Source: Rhodobacter sp. Har01
Lineage (GTDB): Bacteria; Pseudomonadota; Alphaproteobacteria; Rhodobacterales; Rhodobacteraceae
Reading direction: 5' to 3'
DNA length: 64,000 nt
NCBI RefSeq assembly: GCF_020564565.1
Contig: NZ_JAJCTD010000002.1
Coordinates: 248,001-312,000, forward strand
Shown here piece by piece: positions 1-8,347 of the stretch. A program made the translations under genes and the position numbers. The notes below the pieces were generated by a model. It was not told where the DNA came from, did not search any database, and saw nothing but the letters and a program-made list of their open reading frames with translations. Within the stretch, counting starts at the first letter, position 1, and each line of letters opens with the position of its first letter.

Positions 1-105
1 GTAGTCCGACCCGGAATGCGGCGAGGAAAACACCACGGCCGTGGTTTGCCGCGCGGGCCGGTGCAGGGCATAGACGTCGGACGGTGGGGCCGCGGGCAAG
101 GTCAC
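1..105 (-). CDS. N-formylglutamate amidohydrolase, N-terminal fragment cut by window edge
   Basis: The minus strand reads 35 codons from a GTG at 105 to the window edge without a stop. The peptide carries HRPARQTTAVVF followed by SSPHSGSDY, which matches the N-terminal signature (SPHSGxxY) of N-formylglutamate amidohydrolases, the enzymes that release formate from N-formyl-L-glutamate in histidine breakdown. An in-frame TGA lies 13 codons before the GTG, so the start must fall between the two; GTG 105 is the best candidate although no strong ribosome site precedes it. Most of the protein lies outside the window, so only the family is called. Confidence 0.7.
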   Translation of the reverse strand, partial: MTLPAAPPSDVYALHRPARQTTAVVFSSPHSGSDY

Positions 106-149
106 CTCGGGATCGGGGTCGCAGCGCGGCCCGGGACTTCGTCAGCCAT

Positions 150-177
150 GATATAGCGGCATTCGCGGCAAAGCCAA
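150..177 (-). promoter_or_regulatory. Candidate sigma70-type promoter for the formylglutamate amidohydrolase gene
   Basis: On the minus strand TTGGCT (177-172) and TATATC (155-150) are separated by 16 nt, about 45 nt before the proposed GTG start. Called by eye only. Confidence 0.4.
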
Positions 178-183
178 AACCTC

Positions 184-212
184 TTGCGGCGGCAGGCGAC
201 TCTCAGTATAGA
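184..212 (+). promoter_or_regulatory. Candidate promoter upstream of tRNA-Val
   Basis: TTGCGG (184-189) and TATAGA (207-212) are separated by 17 nt. Transcription would begin near 219 and run into the tRNA-Val gene at 290 and possibly on to rpmJ. Confidence 0.4.
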
Positions 213-223
213 CCGCCCACGCC

Positions 224-249
224 GACGCGGACATCCCGCGTCCTTTTCG
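224..249 (+). terminator. Hairpin with T-rich tail in the tRNA-Val leader
   Basis: GACGCGG (224-230) and CCGCGTC (236-242) form a perfect 7-bp stem with a 5-nt loop, followed by CTTTTCGTTT. It has intrinsic-terminator form but sits between the candidate promoter and the tRNA, so it may be an attenuator, a processing signal, or the end of another transcript. Confidence 0.4.
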
Positions 250-289
250 TTTGCGCGACGGGGACGTACGGGAATTCGCAAGGACAGGC

Positions 290-364
290 GGGCGGTTAGC
301 TCAGCGGTAGAGCACTACGTTGACATCGTAGTGGCCACTGGTTCGATCCCAGTACCGCCCACCA
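290..364 (+). tRNA. tRNA-Val (anticodon GAC)
   Basis: The 7-bp acceptor stem GGGCGGT (290-296) pairs with ACCGCCC (354-360), followed by discriminator A361 and an encoded CCA. The D arm contains AGCTCAGCGGTAGAGC, the anticodon stem CTACG/CGTAG encloses the loop TTGACAT with anticodon GAC, and the T arm contains GGTTCGATCC. All arms close without mismatch. Confidence 0.97.
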
Positions 365-440
365 TTCACCGCCTCTGGCAGCAGGGGCAAGGGTTTTCAT
401 CTGGCGCGAGGCTGCGCCGCGAAAGTAGGGAGGACCGACC

Positions 441-566
441 ATGAAGGTTGCCAACTCGCTCCGCTCGCTGAAGACGCGTCATCGCGATTGCCAGGTCGTG
501 CGCCGCAAGGGCCGGGTCTACGTGATCAACAAGACGCAGAAGCGCTACAAGGCCCGCCAGGGCTGA
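441..566 (+). CDS. rpmJ: 50S ribosomal protein L36
   Basis: This 41-residue basic protein begins [20 protein letters not shown] and ends KRYKARQG, the standard alphaproteobacterial L36 sequence. L36 is the smallest protein of the large ribosomal subunit and binds 23S rRNA near the peptidyl-transferase side. Only one cysteine is present, so the four-ligand zinc ribbon of classical L36 is missing; this is the zinc-independent (C-minus) form. GGGAGGA at 428-434 is a good ribosome site 6 nt before the ATG. The gene follows tRNA-Val by 76 nt and ends before a strong terminator. Confidence 0.96.
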   Translation: MKVANSLRSLKTRHRDCQVVRRKGRVYVINKTQKRYKARQG

Positions 567-592
567 GCACGCTTCCGGCAAGCCGGATCACC

Positions 593-629
593 AAAGGGCC
601 GCCCGCGGGACACCGGGGCGGCCTTTCTC
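593..629 (+). terminator. Intrinsic terminator after rpmJ
   Basis: AAAGGGCCGCCC (from 593) pairs with GGGGCGGCCTTT with one bulged G, followed by TCTCTT. It separates rpmJ from the next gene. Confidence 0.75.
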
Positions 630-650
630 TTGCCGGAAAGGAGCCGCGCC

Positions 651-1283
651 GTGCACCCCAACCCCGCCTTCCGCCAGGCATCGGCGCAGGAAAACCTGGC
701 TTTCGCCCGGGCCAACGGATTCGGGATGCTGACGGTCAACGGTGGCGAAGGACCGTTGGCGGCGCATGTGCCGTTCCTGCTGGCCGGTGACGGGCTGTCG
801 GCCGAGGTGCATCTGGCGCGGTCGAACCCGATCGCGCGGGCCGGGTTGCCGGTGCCGGCGCTGCTGGCGGTGCAGGGGCCCTGGGCCTATGTCTCGCCCG
901 ACTGGTACGGGCCGCATGAGCAGGTGCCCGATCAGGTGCCGACCTGGAACTACGTCGCCGTCCACCTGCGCGGCACGCTGCACTCCCTGCCGCCCGTGGC
1001 GCTGGAGCCGCATCTTGACGCGATCAGCGCCGAGCATGAGGGCAGGCTGCGGCCCAAGACGCCCTGGACCAGCGCGAAGATGAGCGATGGGGCGATGCAA
1101 AGGATGATGCGGGCCATCCTGCCGTTCCGGTTGCAGATCGAACAGGTCGACGGCACCTGGAAGCTGAACCAGAACAAACCCGCGGAGGTACGTGTCCGGG
1201 CGGCGGCGGCCCTGACCGGCTTGCCGGAGCCAGGCCGCCCGGAGCAGATCGCCGCACTGATGTTGGCGGCAAGGACGCCCTGA
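651..1283 (+). CDS. FMN-binding PaiB-family protein (putative negative transcriptional regulator)
   Basis: The 210-residue product has the fold signature of the PaiB / FMN-binding split-barrel family: AAHVPFLL near residue 40, HLARSNP near 60, and VPTWNYVAVHLRG starting at residue 96, the most conserved family motif. B. subtilis PaiB is reported as a repressor of sporulation and protease genes; in proteobacteria the role is unclear and a flavin-dependent enzyme or stress function is equally possible. The GTG at 651 is chosen because GGAAAGGAG (635-643) sits 7 nt before it; an upstream in-frame ATG at 630 has no such site. A terminator lies just upstream, so it is probably transcribed separately from rpmJ. 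Confidence 0.8.
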   Translation: MHPNPAFRQASAQENLAFARANGFGMLTVNGGEGPLAAHVPFLLAGDGLSAEVHLARSNPIARAGLPVPALLAVQGPWAYVSPDWYGPHEQVPDQVPTWNYVAVHLRGTLHSLPPVALEPHLDAISAEHEGRLRPKTPWTSAKMSDGAMQRMMRAILPFRLQIEQVDGTWKLNQNKPAEVRVRAAAALTGLPEPGRPEQIAALMLAARTP

Positions 1284-1369
1284 GCTGGCTGGTGGTCCGG
1301 ATGGACAGTGCCGGACCGCACCCCTACCATCGGCCTTGCGCAAGCGGATGCGTTGCGGGAGGTGCCGGA

Positions 1370-1975
1370 ATGAAACTCTATCACTCGACCACCTCGCCTT
1401 ACGTGCGAAAGGTCATGGTTCTGGTCGCCGAGGCCGGGATTTCGGGTGTCGAGCTGGTGCATGCCTCGGGCACCCCGGTCGATCCGGGCACCATGCCGGT
1501 GGACCATAACCCGCTGGGCAAGATCCCCGCCCTGGTCACCGACGACGGCCACGCGATCTACGACAGCCGGGTGATCTGCCGCTATCTTGATTCGCTGGCC
1601 GGTGCCGGGCTTTACCCCGCGCCGCCCAGGCTGTGGGACACATTGACGCTGGAGGCCACCGCCGATGGCATCCTGGAGGCGGCGGTCCTGATGGTCTATG
1701 AGGCCCGCATCCGGCCCGAGGATCGCCGCTACGACCCCTGGACCGAAGGCCAGTGGGCCAAGATCGCCCGCGCCCTCGACGCACTGGAACAACGCTGGAT
1801 GGACCACCTGGAAGGGCCGCTGGACATGGGTCAGGTCGCGGTGGCCTGCGCCCTGGGGTACCTGGATTTCCGCCACTCGGCCCGGGCCTGGCGGGCGGCT
1901 CATCCCGATCTGGCCGCCTGGGAGGCCGAGTTTTCAGCCCGGCCGTCGATGACGGCGACCCAGCCGGTTGGCTGA
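1370..1975 (+). CDS. Glutathione S-transferase family protein
   Basis: The 201-residue protein starts [18 protein letters not shown], the beta-1/alpha-1 start of a thioredoxin-fold GST N-domain with the likely catalytic Ser near residue 9. NPLGKIPAL (the cis-Pro loop) and [10 protein letters not shown] (the Glu/Asp-Ser glutathione-gamma-glutamate site) follow. The rest is an all-helical C-domain of about 110 residues, normal for the family. The substrate cannot be told from sequence. Start: GGAGGT at 1358-1363 is 6 nt before ATG 1370; the longer frame back to 1292 has no initiation signal. The closely following PaiB/GST pair could be co-transcribed (86-nt gap). Confidence 0.88.
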   Translation: MKLYHSTTSPYVRKVMVLVAEAGISGVELVHASGTPVDPGTMPVDHNPLGKIPALVTDDGHAIYDSRVICRYLDSLAGAGLYPAPPRLWDTLTLEATADGILEAAVLMVYEARIRPEDRRYDPWTEGQWAKIARALDALEQRWMDHLEGPLDMGQVAVACALGYLDFRHSARAWRAAHPDLAAWEAEFSARPSMTATQPVG

Positions 1976-2151
1976 TGGTGGTGCCCGGACTGCATTTTCC
2001 CGCTGAAGCCATCCGGAATCTTGCATATGTGCGTCTTTGTCCGCTGGACGCTGCGCCCGCCCTTGGCTACAAGCGCGCCCGCAGGCCTATGGGTAACCAC
2101 AGGCCCCGAGTCTTTTTGGCTGCCCGTCCCTGGCGGCCGTGCAAGGGAGAA

Positions 2152-2724
2152 ATGACCGTGTCCCACGCTGCAGACAACGAAGGCACACGCCGGGATTTCC
2201 TTTACTACGCCACTGCCGGGGCCGGGGTCGTTGCGACCGGCGCCGCCGTCTGGCCGCTGATCGACCAGATGAACCCCTCGGCCGATGTCCAGGCGATGTC
2301 TTCGATCTTCGTCGACGTCTCGGCGGTCGAGGTCGGCACCCAACTGACCGTGAAATGGCGCGGCAAGCCGGTGTTCGTCCGCCGCCGCACCCCGGAAGAG
2401 ATCGAGGCCGGCCGCGCGGTTGATGTGAACACGCTGATCGACAAGACCGCCGAGAACCTCAACAAGCCCGGCGCCGATGCCAGCGACCAGAACCGGACGC
2501 TGGACGAAGCCGGCGAATGGCTGATCATGATCGGCGTCTGCACCCACCTTGGCTGCGTGCCGATGGGCAACGGCGCGGGTGAATTCGGCGGCTGGTTCTG
2601 CCCCTGCCACGGCTCGCACTACGATACCGCCGGACGCATCCGCAAAGGACCTGCCCCGCGCAACCTTGACATTCCGCTGGTGAAATTCACCGACGAAACC
2701 AACACAACCATCCTGCTGGGCTGA
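2152..2724 (+). CDS. petA: Ubiquinol-cytochrome c reductase iron-sulfur (Rieske) subunit
   Basis: This is the Rieske 2Fe-2S subunit of the bc1 complex, which takes the first electron from quinol at the Qo site and hands it to cytochrome c1. The 190-residue protein has an N-terminal [13 protein letters not shown] segment typical of a Tat-dependent, uncleaved anchor, followed by a transmembrane stretch (about residues 17-38). The cluster motifs are C130-T-H132-L-G-C135 and C150-P-C152-H153: C130/H132/C150/H153 bind the cluster, and C135-C152 should form the stabilising disulfide. ATG 2152 has GGGAGA 3 nt before it; GTG 2158 is an alternative. First gene of petABC, 11 nt before petB. The 176-nt upstream gap must hold the operon promoter, but no convincing box was found. 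Confidence 0.97.
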   Translation: MTVSHAADNEGTRRDFLYYATAGAGVVATGAAVWPLIDQMNPSADVQAMSSIFVDVSAVEVGTQLTVKWRGKPVFVRRRTPEEIEAGRAVDVNTLIDKTAENLNKPGADASDQNRTLDEAGEWLIMIGVCTHLGCVPMGNGAGEFGGWFCPCHGSHYDTAGRIRKGPAPRNLDIPLVKFTDETNTTILLG

Positions 2725-2735
2725 GGTCGAGACAC

Positions 2736-4058
2736 ATGTCAGGAATTCCGCACGACCATTACGAGCCGAAAACGGCACCCGAAACCTGGCTGCACAAGCG
2801 GCTGCCGATCATCGGGCTCTTGTACGACACCATCATGATCCCCACGCCCCGCAACCTGAACTGGATGTGGATCTGGGGTATCGTCCTGACCTTCTGCCTG
2901 GTGCTTCAGATCGTCACCGGCGTGGTGCTGGCGATGCACTACACGCCGCATGTCGACCTGGCCTTCGCCAGCGTCGAGCACATCATGCGCAACGTGAACG
3001 GCGGCCACATGCTGCGCTACCTGCATTCCAACGGCGCCTCGCTGTTCTTCTTTGCAGTGTATCTGCACATCTTCCGCGGCCTCTACTACGGCAGCCACAA
3101 GGCCCCGCGCGAGGTGACCTGGATCATCGGCATGCTGATCTACCTGGCGATGATGGCCACCGCGTTCATGGGCTATGTCCTGCCCTGGGGTCAGATGTCG
3201 TTCTGGGGCGCGACCGTGATCACCGGCCTGTTCGGCGCCATCCCCGGCATCGGCGAGCCGATCCAGGCCTGGCTGCTGGGCGGCCCTGCGGTGGACAATG
3301 CCACGCTGAACCGCTTCTTCTCGCTGCACTACCTGCTGCCCTTCGTGATCGCGGCGCTGGTCGCGGTGCACATCTGGGCCTTCCACACCACCGGCAACAA
3401 CAACCCCACCGGGGTTGAGGTGCGCCGCACCTCGCGCGAAGAGGCCGAGCGCGACACCCTGCCGTTCTGGCCCTACTTCGTGATGAAGGACCTGTTCGCC
3501 CTGGGCGTCATCATGGTCCTGTTCTTCGCGGTGGTGGGCTTCATGCCCAACTACCTGGGCCACCCCGACAACTACATCGAGGCGAACCCGCTTTCGACGC
3601 CGATCCACATTGTGCCGGAATGGTACTTCCTGCCGTTCTACGCGATCCTGCGCGCCTTTACCGCCGACGTCTGGGTGGTGATCGCGACCAACTGGCTGAC
3701 CTTCGGCATCGTCGACGCCAAGTTCTTCGGCGTGCTGGCGATGTTCGGCTCGATCCTGGTTCTGGCGCTGGCGCCCTGGCTTGACACCTCTTCGGTCAAG
3801 TCGGGCCGTTACCGGCCGATGTTCCGCTGGTGGTTTGCGCTTCTGGTGGTCGACTTCATCGTCCTGATGTGGTGCGGCGCCATGCCCGCGGAAGAGCCCT
3901 ACGCCACGATCTCGCTGATCGCCTCGGCCTACTGGTTCGCCTACTTCCTGGTGATCCTGCCGCTCTTGGGCGTGATCGAGAAGCCGACCCCGCTGCCGGC
4001 GTCGATCGAAGAAGACTTCAATGCCCACTACGGCATCAAATCGACCCCGGCCGAGTGA
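2736..4058 (+). CDS. petB: Cytochrome b of the bc1 complex
   Basis: The 440-residue integral membrane protein carries the two b-type hemes and both quinone sites of complex III. Heme ligands H97, H111, H198 and H212 fall at exactly the R. capsulatus numbering, and the Qo-site motif P294-E-W-Y297 is intact. Eight hydrophobic helices are visible, and the length is normal for the bacterial full-length form (not the split b6/IV form). A ribosome site is weak (GAGGTCGAGACAC before ATG), consistent with coupling to petA. The C-terminus (after about residue 405) has the extra tail seen in alphaproteobacteria. Stop and petC start are separated by only 14 nt. Confidence 0.98.
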   Translation: MSGIPHDHYEPKTAPETWLHKRLPIIGLLYDTIMIPTPRNLNWMWIWGIVLTFCLVLQIVTGVVLAMHYTPHVDLAFASVEHIMRNVNGGHMLRYLHSNGASLFFFAVYLHIFRGLYYGSHKAPREVTWIIGMLIYLAMMATAFMGYVLPWGQMSFWGATVITGLFGAIPGIGEPIQAWLLGGPAVDNATLNRFFSLHYLLPFVIAALVAVHIWAFHTTGNNNPTGVEVRRTSREEAERDTLPFWPYFVMKDLFALGVIMVLFFAVVGFMPNYLGHPDNYIEANPLSTPIHIVPEWYFLPFYAILRAFTADVWVVIATNWLTFGIVDAKFFGVLAMFGSILVLALAPWLDTSSVKSGRYRPMFRWWFALLVVDFIVLMWCGAMPAEEPYATISLIASAYWFAYFLVILPLLGVIEKPTPLPASIEEDFNAHYGIKSTPAE

Positions 4059-4072
4059 GAAAGGTGATGACC

Positions 4073-4933
4073 ATGATGAGGAAAATCGCACTCTCGGCAG
4101 TCTCGGCGCTGGTCCTTTCGTCCGGGGTGGCTTTGGCCGCGGGCGGCCCGGAATCCGACATGATCGACAAGGCCTTCGTCTTTGAAGGGCCGATGGGCAA
4201 GTTCGACCAGGCGCAGTTGCAGCGCGGGCTTCAGGTCTTCTCCGAAGTCTGTTCGGCCTGCCACGGCATGCGGTACGTGCCGATCCGCACGCTGGCCGAT
4301 CCGGGTGGCCCGCAACTGCCGCCCGAGCAAGTGCGGGAATATGCCGCCGGTCTGGATTCGGTCGTGTTGCCGGATGGCAGCGAGCGCACCCGCGAATGGA
4401 CTGATCCCTTCCCGATCCGCGCCGGCGACGGCATGGGTCCGGACCTTTCGCTGATGGCCAAGGCGCGCGCCGGCTTCCACGGGCCCTATGGCTCCGGGAT
4501 CAACCAGCTGACCAAAGGGATGGGCGGGCCTGAGTATATCTACTCGTACCTGACCCACTTCGCCGAGGCGAACCCGGACTGCGCGCCGGACGGCATCGAC
4601 GGCTACTACTACAACACCGTCTTCGCGGTGGGCGGCATCCCGGACAGCTGCAAGGACGAACATGGCGTCTCGACCATCAAGGGCAGCTATGTGCAGATGC
4701 CTCCGGCACTGTTCGACGATCTGGTGACCTATGAGGACGGCACCGCCGCCACCATGGACCAGATGGCCGAAGACGTGGCCGCCTTCCTGATGTGGGCGGC
4801 CGAACCGAAGATGATGGCGCGCAAGCAGGCCGGCTTCATCGCGGTCGGCTTCCTGTTCGTGCTGACGGTGCTGCTCTACTTCACCAACAAGCAGATCTGG
4901 GCTGCGGCGAAGAACAAGAAAAAGCACGCCTGA
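4073..4933 (+). CDS. petC: Cytochrome c1
   Basis: The 286-residue precursor has a Sec signal peptide ([20 protein letters not shown], cleavage after ALA near residue 23), the heme-c site C60-S-A-C63-H64, the axial methionine in [11 protein letters not shown], and a C-terminal anchor helix ([17 protein letters not shown]) followed by a lysine-rich cytoplasmic tail. It passes electrons from the Rieske protein to soluble or membrane cytochrome c. Start choice: ATGs at 4067, 4073 and 4076 are in frame; GAGAAAGG (4057-4064) is best spaced for 4073. The first ATG would leave only 2 nt to the ribosome site. Last gene of the operon; a terminator follows. Confidence 0.95.
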   Translation: MMRKIALSAVSALVLSSGVALAAGGPESDMIDKAFVFEGPMGKFDQAQLQRGLQVFSEVCSACHGMRYVPIRTLADPGGPQLPPEQVREYAAGLDSVVLPDGSERTREWTDPFPIRAGDGMGPDLSLMAKARAGFHGPYGSGINQLTKGMGGPEYIYSYLTHFAEANPDCAPDGIDGYYYNTVFAVGGIPDSCKDEHGVSTIKGSYVQMPPALFDDLVTYEDGTAATMDQMAEDVAAFLMWAAEPKMMARKQAGFIAVGFLFVLTVLLYFTNKQIWAAAKNKKKHA

Positions 4934-4956
4934 CGCCAGTCTGACGTGACATCCAG

Positions 4957-4988
4957 GACCCCTGCCCGCACCCCGGGCGGGGGTCTTT
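4957..4988 (+). terminator. Terminator between convergent petC and thiQ
   Basis: GACCCCTGCCCG (4957-4968) pairs with CGGGCGGGGGTC (from 4974), followed by TTTGCATTT. It lies between the petC stop and the thiQ stop and can serve both converging transcripts. Confidence 0.7.
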
Positions 4989-4993
4989 GCATT

Positions 4994-5692
4994 TCAGGCG
5001 CCTCCCAGATAGTCCGCCAGCGGCGGCGGCGGCTCGGCGAACAGCGCCTCGGTCGGGTGCGGGCGGTGGGCCACACCCTCGGCCACCAGCACCGTCAGCT
5101 CTGCAAAGCGCCGCGCGTCGGCGGGGTCGTGGGTGACCATCAGCACCGTCGCCCCGGTGTCTTCGGCGACCTCGGCCACCAGGCCCAGCATCTGCCCCTT
5201 GAGCGCCGGGCCAAGGGCGGCAAAGGGCTCATCCAGCAAGAGCAGGGGCCGCGCGCGCAGCAGCACGCGGGCCAAGGCCGCTCGTCCCTGCTGACCCCCC
5301 GAAAGCTCTCCGGGCCGGCGGTCGTCCAGGCCCTGCAGCCCCACCCGTGCCAGGGCGGCAGCGACCCGGGCGCGTTCGTCGGTTGACAGCCGCAGGTCGG
5401 CGCGCAGGCCCATGGCGACATTCTGCGCCAGCGTCAGGTGCGGAAACAGGTTCTGGTCCTGGAACAGGATCGACAGCGGCCGCGCGCCGGGGGGCATGGC
5501 GCCGATGTCGGTTCCGGCCCAAAGGATGCGGCCGGCGACCGGCGGGAAGAACCCGGCGATGGCCGACAGCAGCGACGACTTGCCGGCGCCGGACGGCCCG
5601 ATCAGCGCCACCCGTGCGCCCTTGGGCACGGACCAATCCGCCGTCAACCGGAACCCCGGCTGCGCCAGTTCCACCCGGTCAAGCTGCAGCAC
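4994..5692 (-). CDS. thiQ: Thiamine ABC transporter ATP-binding protein
   Basis: The 232-residue ATPase energises thiamine/TPP import with ThiP and ThiB. Walker A GPSGAGKS is at residues 32-39, the Q-loop reads LFQDQNLFPHL, the signature is LSGGQ, and Walker B is LLLLDEPFAAL followed by VLMVTHDPADA (switch His). It is short, lacking the C-terminal regulatory domain of MalK-type ATPases, as is usual for ThiQ. The longest frame begins at a TTG (5710); GTG 5692 is preferred because GCAGGGGGA lies just upstream and the protein then begins VLQLDRVEL. It overlaps the end of thiP by 14 nt, so translation is coupled. Confidence 0.92.
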   Translation of the reverse strand: MLQLDRVELAQPGFRLTADWSVPKGARVALIGPSGAGKSSLLSAIAGFFPPVAGRILWAGTDIGAMPPGARPLSILFQDQNLFPHLTLAQNVAMGLRADLRLSTDERARVAAALARVGLQGLDDRRPGELSGGQQGRAALARVLLRARPLLLLDEPFAALGPALKGQMLGLVAEVAEDTGATVLMVTHDPADARRFAELTVLVAEGVAHRPHPTEALFAEPPPPLADYLGGA

Positions 5693-7202
5693 GGCGTCCC
5701 CCTGCGTCAAAGGCCCAGAACAGAGCGAAGCTCAGGCCCACCAGCAGCAGCGCGGCCCCCGCTGCCGCCTCGGTCCGGTAGGCGCCCATCAGCCGCTGCA
5801 CCATAAGCGGCAAGGTGGCGCCCTGATCGGCCGCAAACAGCGCGATCACCCCCAGGTCGCCCATCGACAAGGCCGCCGTCAGCCCGGCGGAAAAGCCCAG
5901 CGGCCGGGCCAGCCGCGGCAGCGTCAGCAGGCGCAGGCGGGCGGGGCCTTGCAGCCCCAGGCTTTCCGCCAGCCGCCCGTAACCCGCGTGCAGCGCCCGC
6001 GCCTCGGGCAAGAGCAGCCGGAAGGCGAAGGGCAGCGCCAGCAGCGCGTTGACCAGCACCGTCACCGGCAGGGCCAGCCGCGTCGGCGGCACGATGGGCT
6101 GGGCGATCAGGAAAAGGCCGGTCCCCAGCACCAGCCCGCTGGTCGCCAGCGGCAGCGCCGCCGCCAGGTCCAGCCACCGCGCCCCGCCGCGCGCCACCGC
6201 CACCGCCAGGGTCAGCGCGGCGGTCATCGTGGCCGCCGTCGACACCAGCGCGACCGTGACCGAACGCCCGGCCGCCGCCCATACCTCGGGCGGCAGGTCC
6301 GCCAGCCCCGGCAGGCCCCGAAGCAGGATTGCCACCATCGGCACCAGCAGGAACGCCGCAGCCAGCCCAAGCGCCAACACATCCGCCCCGCGCCGCCAGC
6401 CGTCCGGACCCCGCCACATCGGCGCCCGGTCCAGCCCCGCGCCGAACCCAGCTGCCTGCGCCATCCGCCAGGCCGCCAGCGCCGCCGCGGCGCCCAGGGC
6501 CGTCTGCACCAGCGCCAGCCCGGCGGCATGGCCAAGATCGAAGTCGAACCGCACCGCCTGGTAGATCGCCAGCTCCAGTGTGGTGGCCCGCGGCCCCCCG
6601 CCCAGCACCAGCGCCACCGCGAATGAGGTCAGGCAGACCGCGAAGACGGTGGCCAGCGCACCCGGCACCACCTCGGCCAGCATCGGCCGCTCAAGGTGGC
6701 GCGCCACGTCCGCCGGCCGGAACGACAGGCTCTCGGCCAGCCGGAACCGCTCGGCCGGGATCGCCTGCCAGCCCTGCAGCAGCATCCGCGTCGCCAGCGG
6801 CAGGTTCAGGAACACATGCGCCATCACCACGCCCTGCAAGCCGTAGACCTGCACCCGGGGCAGCCCGGCCGCCGCCAGCCCGTCGTTCAGCCACCCCGCC
6901 CGGCCATAGACCGCGACCAGCCCCAGCACCGCCACGATCACCGGCAGCAGGGACGGCGCCCCCATCAGCGTGATCAGCGCCCCCCGGCCCGGAAACCGCC
7001 GCCGCGCCAGCGCCTTGGCCACCGGCACCGCCAGCAGCACCGAAACCACCGACGACACGGTGGCCTGCAGCACGGTGAAGCGCAGCGCCGCCCAGTCGGC
7101 GGCGGACAGGCTGACGCCCCCCGCCGCCCAGGCCACCGCCACCAGGGGCGCGGCGACCAGCAGAAGCGCAAGCGCCCCTATTGCCCGAGCGCCGCTTGCC
7201 AT
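5679..7202 (-). CDS. thiP: Thiamine ABC transporter permease
   Basis: The 507-residue protein is a fused two-domain permease of the ThiP/FbpB type: two repeats of about six hydrophobic helices, each with an EAA-like loop (about residues 140-165, FRLAESL..; and 400-425, GRLAESLGL..) that docks on ThiQ. The length is typical of ThiP (about 530). ATG 7202 lies inside the 3' end of thiB (25-nt overlap), so expression is coupled to the upstream gene. Control by the TPP riboswitch in front of thiB supports thiamine rather than iron as substrate. Confidence 0.92.
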   Translation of the reverse strand: MASGARAIGALALLLVAAPLVAVAWAAGGVSLSAADWAALRFTVLQATVSSVVSVLLAVPVAKALARRRFPGRGALITLMGAPSLLPVIVAVLGLVAVYGRAGWLNDGLAAAGLPRVQVYGLQGVVMAHVFLNLPLATRMLLQGWQAIPAERFRLAESLSFRPADVARHLERPMLAEVVPGALATVFAVCLTSFAVALVLGGGPRATTLELAIYQAVRFDFDLGHAAGLALVQTALGAAAALAAWRMAQAAGFGAGLDRAPMWRGPDGWRRGADVLALGLAAAFLLVPMVAILLRGLPGLADLPPEVWAAAGRSVTVALVSTAATMTAALTLAVAVARGGARWLDLAAALPLATSGLVLGTGLFLIAQPIVPPTRLALPVTVLVNALLALPFAFRLLLPEARALHAGYGRLAESLGLQGPARLRLLTLPRLARPLGFSAGLTAALSMGDLGVIALFAADQGATLPLMVQRLMGAYRTEAAAGAALLLVGLSFALFWAFDAGGRRAAA

Positions 7203-8158
7203 TCCGCCAGCGCCGGCCCGCGGGCCGCCTGCGCCTCATCCGCTGTCATCAGCAGCGACACTTCCGGCCGCGACGTCTCGAACCCTTCCGGCAGCGGCAT
7301 CTCGGCCGCGGGATACATCCAGTTCGTCGTCGGAATCACCGACTGGAACTCGGAACCTTGCGTGAAGGCCACGAAGGCGCGCGCCAGGTCGGGCTGGTCG
7401 CTGGCCGCCAGCACGCCCGACACCTCGACCTGCAGGTAATGCCCCTCGGCGAACGGCGCCCAGTCCTTGCCGGCGTCCTGCTCGGCAATCCGGTGATAGG
7501 CGGGCGAGGTGGTGTAGCTCAGCACCATGTCTGCCTCGCCCTCAAGGAACAGGCCATAGGCTTCCGACCAGCCGGGGGTAACGGTGACGATGTTGTCGGC
7601 GAGTTCCGCCCAAAGCGCGGCGGCCCTGTCGCCATGGGCCGCCTTGACCCACAGCAGCAGCCCCAGCCCGGGGGTCGAGGAGCGCGGGTCCTGGATCACC
7701 ACCTTCACCTCGCTTGCCGCCAGCGCCTCGAAGGACGCGGGCGGCGCGGGCAGCCTGGTCTTGTCGTGGACAAAGGCGAACCAGCCCCAGTCATACGGCA
7801 GGAACAACGGGTCGTCGTATGGAACCGGCAAGCCCTTTGCGGCCGCCTGGCCGTGCGGGGCGAACAGCCCCGTCGCCGCCGCCTCGGCCGCAAGGCTGGT
7901 GTCCAGCCCCAGCACCACGTCGGCCTCGCTTGCCGCCCCCTCCAGCTTCAGCCGGGCCAGCAGCGCGGCACCGTCGCCGCCGGTGACGAAGCGAAGATCG
8001 CAGCCGCAGATGGCCTCGAAGGCCTGTTCCACCGCCGGGCCGGGCCCCCATTCGCTGGTGAAACTGTCATAGGTCAGAACGGTCAGGACAGGCGTTTCCG
8101 CAACCGCGGCACCGGCCGCAAGGGAAACGACAGTCGCCGCAAGAAGGGGGGGCTTCAT
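7178..8158 (-). CDS. thiB: Thiamine-binding periplasmic protein
   Basis: The 326-residue precursor begins with a Sec signal peptide (MKPPLLAATVVSLAAGAAVA, then ETPVL) and continues with LTVLTYDSFTSEWGPG, the start seen in ThiB/TbpA proteins. It binds thiamine, TMP or TPP in the periplasm for ThiPQ. Conserved features include VVLGLDTSL, LPYDWGWFAFV and DPRSSTPGLGLLLW. ATG 8158 is chosen because GGAGGA directly precedes it and the signal peptide starts there; the longer open frame to 8245 runs back into the riboswitch. First gene of thiBPQ. Confidence 0.93.
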   Translation of the reverse strand: MKPPLLAATVVSLAAGAAVAETPVLTVLTYDSFTSEWGPGPAVEQAFEAICGCDLRFVTGGDGAALLARLKLEGAASEADVVLGLDTSLAAEAAATGLFAPHGQAAAKGLPVPYDDPLFLPYDWGWFAFVHDKTRLPAPPASFEALAASEVKVVIQDPRSSTPGLGLLLWVKAAHGDRAAALWAELADNIVTVTPGWSEAYGLFLEGEADMVLSYTTSPAYHRIAEQDAGKDWAPFAEGHYLQVEVSGVLAASDQPDLARAFVAFTQGSEFQSVIPTTNWMYPAAEMPLPEGFETSRPEVSLLMTADEAQAARGPALAEWQAALGQ

Positions 8159-8164
8159 AGGGTC

Positions 8165-8197
8165 CTCCATGGGGGCGACGGGTGGCCGGGCATGGAG
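8165..8197 (-). promoter_or_regulatory. Hairpin covering the thiB ribosome-binding site (riboswitch output element)
   Basis: On the minus strand CTCCATG (8197-8191) can pair perfectly with CATGGAG (8171-8165), and the second arm contains the GGAG of the thiB ribosome site. This is the expected layout of a translational OFF switch downstream of a TPP aptamer. No T-run follows, so transcription termination is unlikely. The pairing is seen in sequence; the switching is inferred. Confidence 0.6.
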
Positions 8198-8205
8198 AGA
8201 TCCGA

Positions 8206-8297
8206 TGCACCTTCCCTCCGCCGGTATGATCCGGTTCAGGTTCAACGGGTTCGCTTTCGCATCTCAGCCTGGTTGCCCAGACACCCCGAGGTATCGG
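8206..8297 (-). promoter_or_regulatory. TPP riboswitch (THI element)
   Basis: The minus strand shows the conserved aptamer blocks in order: TCGGGGTG near the 5' end, CTGAGA in the pyrimidine-sensing arm, then ACCCGTTGAACCTGA, CCGGATCATACCGGCG and GGAAGGT near the 3' end. These are the diagnostic thi-box sequences. The element lies 48 nt before thiB and should repress the importer when thiamine pyrophosphate is plentiful. Confidence 0.94.
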
Positions 8298-8347
8298 CCA
8301 GAATAGGCGCATCGGCGGCACATGCAAGGGCCGCCGATGCGAAGGGG

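Noticed and set aside
5693..5710. TTG start for thiQ
   Set aside because: The GTG at 5692 has a better ribosome site and gives the usual ThiQ N-terminus.
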